From Sindora glabra (lineage: Eukaryota; Streptophyta; Magnoliopsida; Fabales; Fabaceae): 64,000 bases of DNA. This document shows positions 37,440 through 47,380 of this stretch, piece by piece (position 1 is the stretch's first letter; each line of letters starts with the position of its first letter). The translations under genes and the position numbers were made by a program. The DNA is taken from contig CM035233.1 in the NCBI GenBank assembly GCA_020226215.1, positions 76,265,317 to 76,329,316 on the forward strand, given 5' to 3'. The notes beneath the pieces are model-generated. The model worked only from the letters and a program-made list of their open reading frames with translations. It had not been told where the DNA came from and made no database searches.

Positions 37440-38060
37440 TTTTGCCTTGTATTTCTCAAAGCCTCACACTCCGCAAAGAAACTCTTCAAAGAACCACTTC
37501 TTGAGGCGTCAAGGACTTCCACTGCAGCAACACAGTTTTCTTGACTAAGTAGATTGCCGCTTTATGTTGAACCAAAGCTCCCACTTCCTATGCAATTTTC
37601 CTGGCTGAAATCTGTAGTTTCACGACGGAGTTCAACATAAGTGATTAATATCGGATGTGGCTTTAGCGAATCAGATGATGGCAACAATGATGATTTTGAC
37701 TTTGTTTTTTTGGTCCTGATGTCTAGCATCAAACCTATGGTAGAACATATGAGCGATAGCCTTACTACTGCAATGGCTATGATGATGAAAATTTTGGCTA
37801 TCCTTCTCCTATGTCCTTGAGGCATGCATGGGAAATGCAAACAAAGTTTGCTGTCGCCTTCAAGATGGACAGCGAAAAGATTTTGGAAAACTCCACCACC
37901 GGCAATGGCTCTTTCTAAATTATTATAGGAAAGGTTTAAGAATTGAAAGGCGTGTAAATTTTGAAGTTGAGGTGGAATGGATCGGAAAAGTTGGTTGGAA
38001 AAAGGATCCAGAGAAATATCTATTAAATTAGTATCTAACTTAGAGGATATGTGCTAAGAA
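37440..38060 (-). pseudogene. LRR receptor-like kinase fragment (LRR-XII-like)
   Basis: Minus strand. The order is that of an LRR receptor kinase: a last LRR (IPPQLQNLHAFQFLNLSYNN), a juxtamembrane cap (GGVFQNLFAVHLEGDSKLC), a membrane span (IAKIFIIIAIAVVRLSLIC), then the kinase start TYVELRRETTDFSQENCIGS with the glycine loop GSGSFGS. This arrangement is typical of the EFR/Xa21-like subfamily. A stop codon follows GSGSFGST, the catalytic lysine is gone (AVEVLD where AVKVLD is expected), and similarity ends after FFAECEALRNTRQKNL. The extracellular LRRs upstream and the rest of the kinase are missing. It is a non-functional relic, possibly left from a larger receptor cluster. Confidence 0.8.
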
Positions 38061-38700
38061 ACTCAGGTATCAGCTCAGCTCCCTAGCTTACTAGGATAGC
38101 AAAGAAGTTTTGAAGCTATCCTACAGTAACAAAATTATCAGGTCAAGCATGAGTTTTGGTAATGCTTACTGCTCTTTAACTGAATTGAGAGCTAAGAGCT
38201 TTATACTCCATAAACCTCTTAATTCCTTAAACCTTATGGTCTATCAAGTATGAAACTCATTTTTATATATCCATCTAACAACACCTTTTTCAGCTCTCTC
38301 AGGATTGATGAACAGTAGCTGCTAAAAGGGTGTAAGGACAGGTGGAACTGATTCGAAGATGTCTTGACTTATATATATCAGGTAATTGTTTTCACATAAT
38401 GAGATACAGTGCGTTATGTGGTTTCATGTATGTAATAGCCCAAACTATTCTGATCTGAACACTTCCATCAACAGCATTGGTTGTGTTATTAAAGTTATTT
38501 ACCTTTTATTATACATTTTATATGCTCCCAACAGACAGAAAGTTTCTTCTTAAATGTCGTTTGTTATTTAACTTTCTATTTGCATGCTTGTAAAATATCC
38601 AAATGATACTTCCAAGTCTTCTATTAATGAAGGAGGCAAATTAATTTAAGCATGAGAAAGGATGATTGAAAATTAAATTAATTGTTAAAATCGTGCATGC
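38061..38700. other. No recognisable content between two pseudogenes
   Basis: Intergenic or too-decayed coding sequence. I could not extend the LRR fragment or find upstream SWEET exons here. Confidence 0.4.
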
Positions 38701-38702
38701 AG

Positions 38703-39039
38703 ATTTTAACTTTCGTGTTAATATTGATTGCTGGCTTCGGGGGATTCGGCTTGACGATGATCACTCATGCTGTTAGATGGATTTGCGCCATTTTTAACAT
38801 TGTTGTATTTGCTGCTCCTTTAAGCATCATGGTGATTCTTTTATTCAAATACGCTTTTAGCAACAATCCAGTTATGTTTCTGTTTCATAAAAACGAAGAG
38901 TGTAGAGTTCTTGCCATTTTCTCTTTCATTGTTCCTAACCCTATATGACAAGGATTACTATGTCATAGGGAGGAACAACAGCAATATCTATATTCTATGC
39001 CATTACTCATCCAATGAACTTCCTCTTGTATGTTTTTAA
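38703..39039 (+). pseudogene. SWEET sugar-transporter fragment
   Basis: A 129-nt exon (38703-38831) follows a TGCATGCAG acceptor and ends at ATG|GTGATT. It encodes a transmembrane helix and the SWEET signature WICAIFNIVVFAAPLSIM. After a 50-60-nt intron-like gap, TKSVEFLPFSLSLFLTL follows from 38893, the next SWEET landmark, then KDYYV with the WFFYGL helix deleted, and unrelated residues to a TAA at 39037-39039. SWEETs are seven-helix sugar uniporters. Here only about one and a half C-terminal exons remain, on the opposite strand to the kinase relics. No upstream exons are found. Confidence 0.75.
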
Positions 39040-39529
39040 GTAAGCTGACCAACCAACGCCTTCATTGTTATGTCCTTAGCTGCCAAATGTGCCAGGAAGG
39101 ATTTCTCTTCGGCATAGCTCAAATGATCTTGTACATAGCATAGAACAACGACGGATAGGAACAGACGCAAAGGTTGATGGAAAACAGTATAACTGCTATA
39201 ATTTTGAGGGCTAATGCAGAATATTGATTAATTATCATGTGTTTAATTATTGTGATGTTGTATTTCCGATTGCAGCATGTGATTATGGTTTCAACTTGTC
39301 TAATTGACAAATTTACTATAATTTCAACTATTACGAGGAGACAATGTTAACTGATTACAATTTACAGATGCATAAACTGTTCATGCAAACCTTTTGGAAC
39401 AGTGGTCGCATACAAAATCATTGATGTTTGCTTGATGAAGTGAATTAGCGCAATTCCAATCATGAATAATTTGGATAGGGACTCAACCATGGAAGTTTTA
39501 TATTCCAAACTAACATCAGATTCAGAATC

Positions 39530-39754
39530 CTAACTGTTGCTCTTCTCTCTCCGGTACCTCCAACTCTTTAATGGCTTTAAAGGACTATTTAAGCCACTAT
39601 CTACAAGCCAACTTGTCATCCTTTTATTTGGACTATGCTCTTTATCATCCTTTGTATGTTTGATTGGTCCAACTGATACATTTTTGTTGACAAGTTTTGG
39701 ACTTGGATAAATTAAATCTCCATCGAAGGATAAATCTCTTTCCGTTATCTTCAC
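39530..39754 (-). CDS. Unidentified small ORF
   Basis: A 74-codon minus-strand frame with a plausible soluble composition, rich in Lys, Ser and Pro (DLIYPSPKLVNKN, PLKPLKSWRYRRE). The sequence before it, AATCAGACTGTGAAG, could be the end of an intron or an upstream exon. It may be the 3' part of the broken gene at 40218-41088 or an unrelated exon. I do not recognise it. Confidence 0.25.
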   Translation of the reverse strand: MKITERDLSFDGDLIYPSPKLVNKNVSVGPIKHTKDDKEHSPNKRMTSWLVDSGLNSPLKPLKSWRYRREKSNS

Positions 39755-40217
39755 AGTCTGATTAAAAAATAGAGTTGAAGTATAGGTTTCTACTCATTTT
39801 AAGCAAAAATAATCCTAGTCAAAGAGTAGATACTAAAACTTTGTTGATGATAAAAAACCTGAGACATCCCTAGTTGTTAAAGGGCACTAACGGCTGCTTT
39901 GTGAGGTAATTAATCAAGGATAAAGTTTGGCTGATTTTTACAAGGTACAGATTTGATATCTGAAGGAGAAAGGATCTGAGAAAGGATCAATGCTTGTGAA
40001 GATTTTCAATCGTCCCTAAAATACTCAGTTTAGATGAAGGCAAGCATGTAGAGAAATGAAGGTGGAAGACTCGTTCTACAGCGATATTCTTTATCTGCGC
40101 TGGACATTGAGAATGAATCATTTCTTCTAGAATTTGAACTTTCAATATTAGAAATGCTTAGTGTTGTACTTTTGAAATCAATTTTATTAGGAATCACATC
40201 AATCATGTCTCTTTCTG

Positions 40218-41088
40218 CTAGTTTACTATAGATTCTGCTCCTAGTAAATCTTCTCTTGTCAATGGGTTTACTGCTTTAAGAATTCTTGGAACAACATGAT
40301 CTATAAGGACAACATTGCAGTTGAGTTGTTTAACACAGTGATCAGCTTCCTTCTTCAAGAATCTATAAATTGAAAAATATGTCAGTTTGTCGGACTTGTT
40401 CATGACAACTTATGCTACTTAATGCCGTTTAGTGTTTGCTTTTCCTTCAGGACAAGCTAAAACTGAACTCATTATATATAACTGCTTTGCAAATTAGACA
40501 GCGAGAGCAAGTGAAAAGCATACTATCAAGTATCACCCACGTCACTCTAAGCTCTTTGGCTTTTGTGGTAACTGAAGCCAGCTGAGCATCAAGTACAACG
40601 TTGACTGCATAGTTTGCCCATGGTGAAACAGTTACTAGAATTATAAAGAGCCCGTGCCATAGAAAATAAAATGTGTAAAACAAATATACCTGGACCAGAT
40701 TGTGAGAAAACCATAGCTGCTGCATCCTATTGATATAAAGATGGTTTATTTGATGGGAACTATGATGCTTATTTTGATTAATAGGACCAAGATGATCAAA
40801 AGAGCTCCATCGTCTCATACAAAACTTGTTTGAGAGGCCTATCATGGAAAACTGAAATTAGACTACCATTACATGAAAGGGAAAGAAATGGACAACAAGA
40901 GAAAGATGGAAATGAACCTACAAGAAAGTGAGATGCTGGAGAGTGATCCCTTTGAATTTGAATGGGCGAAGGGAGAAGAGCAAGCAGGATTAGTAAATCC
41001 CCAGCCTTTGTCACATTAGTTAAGGCCCATTGGAGTGCATAATCATTAATTTTTTTTATTGACATCAATAGCTACAAATATTACGTCT
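40218..41088 (-). pseudogene. USP-like domain of a plant protein-kinase gene
   Basis: Minus strand, three exon-like pieces. Exon 1 (40918-41088) encodes DVIFVAIDVN, then, after a one-base shift at a run of eight A (plus-strand T 41050-41057), YALQWALTNVTKAGDLLIL. Exon 2 (about 40524-40604) encodes VNVVLDAQLASVTTKAKEL, then TWVILD. Exon 3 (40218-40362) encodes FLKKEADHCVKQLNCNVVLI, then RILKAVNPL and a stop. These are the ordered landmarks of the USP-like N-terminal domain found in a family of plant, often inactive, protein kinases. The donor of exon 2 (GATA|GTATGC) is one base off frame. No kinase domain follows on this strand. The A-run shift plus the frame-breaking donor argue for a pseudogene. 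Confidence 0.65.
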
Positions 41089-42333
41089 CCCCTTATTCTT
41101 TGAGTAACTCAATTTTCTCTAAAAGCAGCAAATGAATAGGCTTTATAGTTTTAAGTACATGATTTAGTCAAAGAACTAGTTTGTTCTTGAAAGTTGGGGA
41201 TGGTCACAATAGATGGACCAAGAGAAAAAACAAAGTTGGGGCACCAGAAGGCAAACTTTGACAAGTTCTTCTCCTGGCTTTTAGCTTTGGAGGAAACTGT
41301 GATTGCTTTATCCCTTTCGGTACATCCACCAAAATAATCCATGTGCGATGCACATCAACCGGAGATTTTGACCTTTTCAGTCCTGTATCTCTTTTGTGTT
41401 AGACAGACTTTGCCCACACACCAGTGGGAGTAGATAATACCATTTAATAAAAAATAACAGTGAAAATAGCATCTCATATTCTTCAACAGCAACATCATGA
41501 AGTATATATAGGTTACAACTACAGGATTATTGGTCTGTCCTAAACTTTGAGATATTGCAAAATGTACACAAAAGGAGTCTAATTATATTCTTCTATGGAT
41601 GTTCACATGTAATAACTGTTGTATATATTATGAATTTGTTGCTTATTGTCCCTTCAGGTTACTGACATGGCTCCACGTAAAGCTGTAAATGATTCAGTTA
41701 GCACTGTCTCTTGGAGGATCCGAAATCTAATCCCCTTCACTTGATGTAACAGCATTGATAATTACATTAAAATATCTGCAATGGCAAAACAAAAATATGG
41801 ATCACTCCTTGATTCATGTCAATCACAAAAGTTCAGAGTTAACTTCGCTCCAGTCAAGAAACCAAGGTAGATACATAAATTTATATACCTAAAACCTTCT
41901 AAACAAAGGCAGTAGATTAAAGATGCTTTCTGACTCAACCTAACTTGCTCAATGCTGCTTGGTCTCTTGCATCGTGTCTTGTTCTGAAATGAAACTGATA
42001 TATATAAACAACCTGCCATTGCCATTGATGGGCAAATATAGTATATGTACATGCATATTCTATTCATTTTTGCAACCAAATTAACATTTTCATCATGAAT
42101 GGACATTTTCACCCTCTAATTTGCTGCTGGAGGAATGTTCTGACCTTCTGCTGCTGTTGTAGTCTAAATATATGTGTTCTTTCTCTGAACTTTTGCTGCT
42201 GCTGTTAGGGTCCAATAATCCTTGGCTACTGGTAAGGCCTTAAGAAACATTTCCTCATGATACCCTGCGCTCAAACAAATCACTCTCTGCGTCTGATCCC
42301 ACACTATTGGTGCGACCTGATGAAGCATTTCCA
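41089..42333. other. Unassigned DNA between two kinase relics
   Basis: Short frames exist on the minus strand (41151-41342 and 41819-42112) but none carries a recognisable domain. The end of this stretch (42255-42333) is also open in a second frame that continues from the kinase tail. Confidence 0.4.
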
Positions 42334-42433
42334 TTATGATGCCTTGCTTTGGTTGTGCTGAAACGAAACGAATCTTGGAAATTGTATGGAGGGTTTTTTG
42401 CTTTTCTTCTGGCTTGAATTATGTGATTCTTTA
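42334..42433 (-). pseudogene. PBL kinase pseudogene, 3' part beyond the transposon
   Basis: This is the continuation of the kinase pseudogene at 47381-49443, separated by the Harbinger element. If the transposon and one copy of TTA are removed, the frame of the upstream part (SSSHKSSK) reads straight on as ESHNSSQKKSKKPS to a stop at 42334. Low-complexity Ser/Lys tails are usual at the C-termini of this kinase family. Confidence 0.6.
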
Positions 42434-42599
42434 GCTCCTGTTTGGAACGGAAGAAGGTTGGAGTGAAAGAAGTGAGGGGGGAAGTACAAAATTTCACCCA
42501 TTTGGAATGGAAGACAAAAGTAGGAAAAGAAAGAAATTTTGGGCGAAAAGAAGAGGTGGGCCCCACGATTGTGTTGCCACAGACTTCTTTTCATTTTTG

Positions 42600-43165
42600 G
42601 AGAGAAGTGAGGAGAAATTTGCACAAAATTGCCAGTTTTTCATGCGTTACCCTTGGGGGTACCATTTCAGACTGAGTCCTCCCTCCTGCCTTCTGCCCAC
42701 TGCCTCTTGCCGCTTGTACCTCAGTTGTCGTGCACTTTTTCTTCTCAAAGAAGACCATCCGCGGTGTCATGTGGTGGTTCTGTTGCATTCGAGGCCCGGG
42801 ATCGGCTGAGTCATTGGCTCGGCTTCACGGCATGAAGAAAGTTGTGGCAGCTTCTTCCTCCACAAGCGTCTCCACCCATCTCCGCTCCAGACTTAAAGGT
42901 TGGCTTCCAAGGACGTAGATTGGAACAGGTAAAGCACGGGACTCAAATTTGCTGTTTGTCTGGCATTTCTGTGTGCAAGTGCTCGGAATGAGAAGCTCGT
43001 TGAAGATTGCCGCCGGCAAGCTATGGTTGGAAGTCTGCAGACGGTGGCCGACCTGCCACTGATTGTGGCTGCTGCTGAAACTGGGTTGCCTTTGCCAAGT
43101 CTAGGGTCTTAACCACCGGGTCGTTGTGGGTTGACCCGGTTTAGTTTCGACCCGAAACTAAAAAA
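42600..43165. other. GC-richer block inside the Harbinger element
   Basis: This part of the transposon is distinctly richer in G+C than the rest of the window and has several overlapping frames on both strands (42507-42918 plus, 42591-43019 minus). None shows a known domain. It may be the element's own 5' region or a captured piece of host gene. Confidence 0.35.
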
Positions 43166-44373
43166 ATTTTGAACTTTTTCTGTCATTATTTTTTTTATTT
43201 TATTCTGGTAATTTTTTACTTATTATTAAGAAATTCTTCATCCCCACTGCCCTTCAATTTTGAATGTACATATTTTTGTTAATTTATTATCCTATGTAGT
43301 GACCATAGTTGATTAACAATCTTCATTAATTTTGGAAATGAATTATTTTTTTAATTTTATCAGCACTTTAATCGCTGTCAATCCAAAATTTAAGTTAATT
43401 AATATATTTATACATGCACTGTAAAACTTTATGTGTGGTGTACTTAATAATTTGTATAGTTAGTTTTTCGTTAATTTTTTCCCTAATTACAACCCAATGA
43501 AAACAACAAGAATGTAATTAATTTTGAATTTAAAAGATTTATGACCAATAGTGTATTCTTCTACAATTACTTGAATTTTTTTCTTTTGCTATTTTATTGG
43601 AATATAATTTTAAAAAAATACGAAGAAAGTGAAGGAAATAATTAATGTATGTCACAAGGTATTATAAATGTATGTCATTCTCTAATTTGATGTATGTAAA
43701 AAATAAAAATCTAATGAAAATGTATTTAAGAAACCAAATTTAATTATATTAGCCATTTAGTAGGTATCACTTAAATACTAAGTTTAATGACAATATGTGT
43801 GTCACCAGTAAACTAATTAGATCACGAGGTTACTTTTGATGTTAAGAAATATTACTGATGTTGGTGTTTTACATCCAATTTAGATATTTAACGACATCTA
43901 CATTTCCTCCTTCTATTTATATACATATAATTTAACATTTCTCTGTTAGTATAATCCCTTGTTAATCTAATGAAGCAACAATTTAATCTAATTGCATGAG
44001 TATTAGAATGAAGGAATGCAGTATTGCACTGAAAACTTGTCATTGTTGTTGTTTTTCACATATTGCTCTTATTAATAGGTACTGTGTTCGAGGCACCTAT
44101 CCAAATATACATTTTCAGAAGGCCTGCACGTTCACTACTAGAAATTCAACTTCATAGTCCCTTCCTAAGCTTATAGGTGAGTTTTCAGCAACTTCATGAT
44201 TCCCTTTGCGTATGCTTGTAAGTGTGCATTTCTCTCTTATATGTTTTCTATTCCTTTTCTGTTAATAATATTTAGCTAATTCGTATACAAAGCATGCTGT
44301 ATATTATGTCTACAATTGTTTAAAACTTGTTGTTTGTAATATTTAATAGTTACAATTTGGAGATATTTCATGA

Positions 44374-44907
44374 GTGAGTATAGAAGATAATATGGATGAT
44401 TTATATGAAGAGCAGTTGGAATTAGACCAGTCGCCTATTATTGAAATGATGAAGGAATGTGATAGATTATGTCAAATGTGTGCGGTTCAACTTGTATACT
44501 TTATTAGTTATTTTATGTACCTACTAGAATTGCAAGTCAATATTGTGCCTAGAGCCATTGATGGAGTGAGAGAAGCAAGGGATCAAATGTAACATCAACT
44601 CTTACAAAACCTTTTACATTCAGAAAAATGTCATGACGTACTATGCATGAATCCTCATGCTTTCCTGCATTTGTGTGAGAAGATAAAAGTAATAGGTAGA
44701 GTGAGGGATTCTACTCATTCCACTGTAAAGGAACAAGTAGCTAAGTTCTTGCATATCCTAACAAGTTAGTCGAGAGAGACAATTAGTTGTCATTTTCATA
44801 ACATTTTATGGGCTATTATATCTCTTGAGGATGAGCATCTTATGGAGCCTTCAAGATCAGAGGTTCCACTGTTGAAAGCATTGCAGATGCACAAAACCTC
44901 AATATAG
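44374..44907 (+). pseudogene. Harbinger nuclease remnant
   Basis: One frame with two internal stops. After an N-terminal part with DLYEEQLELDQSP come LLHSEKCHDVLCMNPHAFLH, VRDSTHSTVKEQVAKFLHIL and SRETISCHFHNILWAIISLE. These match the N-terminal helical region of plant PIF/Harbinger transposases (typical form: RMDKxxFxxLC, DSRxVSVEEQVAxFLHIL, GxSxETVSRxFHxVL). The linking VGFRFRRS-like stretch and the whole DDE catalytic core are absent. The frame ends at TAG 44905-44907. The protein is therefore dead and heavily shortened. Confidence 0.75.
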
Positions 44908-45046
44908 CAATGCACATAGATTAATTAAGGATGTGTGTGACTTATTTGTGACTAAGTAAATTATATGTCATGCATGCTATAATCCCTTGTGTGATTCTTA
45001 TACTATCAAATATTACTTGATTGTATATTTCATTGTAGATTTTACC

Positions 45047-46069
45047 ATGCTGAAGAACAAGAAGTCCGATAGCAAGAGAGATGATTCTTCTAGAGATTTA
45101 TTACATTGGACACCCGACATGGATGCTATGTTATTGGACTTATTACTCAAGGAGGTGTAAAAAGGGAACTGGTTAGATGGAACATTCACTTCCATGGCTT
45201 ATGCTAGTGTGGTGGCGCAGCTTAAGCAGACAATAGGTCCATTCTTTTAGAAGCAGCGTATAAAGAATCGATTGAAGATACTGAAAGAGAACTTCAATGA
45301 ATGTTATGATCTGTTCTATAACCGAAGTGAGATTGATTGGAACCCAACCACACACATATTCGAGGCTAAACCAGAAGTGTGGAGTGAGATCTATTAGGTA
45401 AAGATAGCATAACTCATGTACTAGACATAAATGTAATACTTCGTTGCATTCTTAGTATGGATTACACCAATATCTAGTATATAATGATGTGATTATGTGT
45501 GTTTGCGGGATAAACCCGAGGCTTACAGGTGGAAGCGTACACTAATACACAACTATGACAAGTTATTAGAGCTATTCGGAAAAGACAGGGCCACATGAGC
45601 ATATGTTGAGAGTGCAGCAGACAAGTTGAGGAGATGGGATAAAGAAAGGTTGGACCTGAATGATAGCTTTGAATAGATGTCAGATTCTGATACTAATTGG
45701 GGGAATGATACCCCCAACTATGCCAGCTATTTTGACATATTTAGTCCTGAATGTGTTCCTTCCTACCACTTTCAAGAGTATCCCAACTCAAATTAATCTC
45801 AAAGTACATCATCATTAAGAGGTTTAAAGCAGAAAACGCCTACAATTGATTTAATTGAGAAGGGTTATGAGAAGTTGAACATGGGGATCAATAACTTAAC
45901 TAATGTTATGAGAGATGTAGCAAAAAATCATGTCCAAATAGCCGAAAAGTATGCTCGGATAGCAGAAAGATAACTCTCCATCATGGAAAGCAGTAGACCT
46001 CGCCATTATAGTGAGGCAGAAGTCTGGACAAAGCTGGAGAAAAAGGAGTACCTGAGGAATATTAGTTGA
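45047..46069 (+). pseudogene. Harbinger Myb/SANT-like DNA-binding protein remnant
   Basis: After a TTTCATTGTAG acceptor, the frame from ATG 45047 contains LHWTPDMDAMLLDLLLKEV, GTFTSMAYASVVAQLKQ, IKNRLKILKENFNECYDLF and DWNPTTHIFEAKPEVWSEIY, the Myb/SANT-like domain (PF12776 type) that binds the ends of Harbinger elements. After a likely intron (about 45397-45510), KPEAYRWKRTLIHNYDKLLE, FGKDRAT and a helical C-terminus (GYEKLNMGINNLTNVMRDVA, HYSEAEVWTKLE) follow. Several in-frame stops are present (for example in LKEV*KGNW and GPFF*KQ). It lies 140 bp after the nuclease remnant, same strand. Confidence 0.75.
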
Positions 46070-47202
46070 AGTGTTACAGCTTCCTTTGTGAAAATAAGAA
46101 AGTTAAGAAATAGTTTTTTTAGGTTCCACCTCACTTAAAATTGCAAGTGTTGTATCAGCTTATGGCTAGTGCAAGACTTGGTTGAGCCACTATTTTAGGT
46201 ACACACTAATGCCTTCTTTAGTTAAACATTTAATGTTATTAAACGGTAATTTAATCTGAAGAATGACATTGACCTTATTGCATTCTTAGTCCTTGTATTA
46301 GCAGAAAGTCAAAATATGTCTTATGACAGTATGTACTGAGTATTTTGTTGTATCTATATCTTTACACACATATTTAGTGTTGTGAAAGATATGTTTCATT
46401 GTAATGCGACATTTATAATTGTTTGATTTGATGCATAGGTATTGAGGAGAGCAAGCATACTTATTGCCACAACTGTGGCATAGTGTCAGGTTGCTTGGGA
46501 AGGTCACTTGGAAGCGAGAAGTTGTTTTGATATCCATTGCTTTGTATGACAGTAGACCTTGTATTAATCGACCAAAGTGAACTGATTTTGTTTATATTTT
46601 GTATGTGATAATGAGATCCCGAATCATGGTTTAGACATTTATGCCATGCATTAAAGCTCTTTTGTATAATATAAAGCACTTCTGAGTAGTTTTGATAGTT
46701 AGATAATAGATATCAATGATAAAATTAGGTGCATCCAAGAATGAAGAAGCTTTATCTTGGACTTTAAAAAAGTTAAATTTTTTATCCAATATCCATTGAA
46801 TAACATTTATTGTTAACACTAAAATATAATGAAAAATTATATAATTATAAAAAATTAAATACTACTACATCTTATTTTTAATTTATTTCAAATGAAAAAT
46901 ATTTTTATGTGGGTATTAGATGAGTAAATAGTAATTATAGAATTTAATATTAAAAGAATAAGATTAAAATATAAAATTATATAATTTCTTTAAATGATTA
47001 TATTATTTTTATATAATTATATTTTAATTTTAATTATTAAATGAAAATATTTAATTAATGGATTTATTTTTAATTTGGTTTTTATTTTAAAAATTAAAAT
47101 TATATTTTTTAAGAATATAATTTTTTAAAATACACGCTTGTATTTATAATTTACATATAAAAGCATAATAGTCATTTTACAAAAATACAACTTTTTTCTC
47201 TC
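46070..47202. other. Non-coding right part of the Harbinger element
   Basis: It is AT-rich, and short minus-strand frames (46298-46819) have no recognisable features. It lies within the transposon. Confidence 0.5.
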
Positions 47203-47380
47203 CTAACTTCTTCCTTTCCAAATAAAAGAAATAACTTTTCTCCTAATTTCTTTCTCTCCTAACTTCTCTTTTTTCAAACAACATAAAAGAAATTCTTCTT
47301 TCTTCCCACTTCTCTTTCTGCTAACTTCTTTCTTTCCTAATTTCTTTCTCCTCCCACTTTTCTCCCATCCAAGCAAAGGC

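Larger units (their letters stand above)
42434..47380 (+). mobile_element. PIF/Harbinger transposon (4.95 kb)
   Basis: It is flanked by TTA on both sides (42431-42433 and 47381-47383), the typical Harbinger target duplication. The left end reads GCTCCTGTTTGGAACGG and the right end, on the other strand, GCCTTTGCTTGGATGGG. Both subterminal regions are rich in GAAGAAGT/AACTTCTTTC-type words. Inside, on the plus strand, lie wrecked copies of the two proteins this superfamily needs: a nuclease (44374-44907) and a Myb/SANT-like partner (45047-46069). Both contain stops, so the element cannot move by itself. It sits inside a kinase pseudogene on the opposite strand. Confidence 0.82.

Noticed and set aside
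42255..42566. 103-codon minus frame ending DAESDLFERRVS as the kinase tail
   Set aside because: Removal of the transposon joins the other frame, which ends at 42334. This one is open but not continuous with the kinase frame. I keep it only as an alternative if an unseen frameshift exists.
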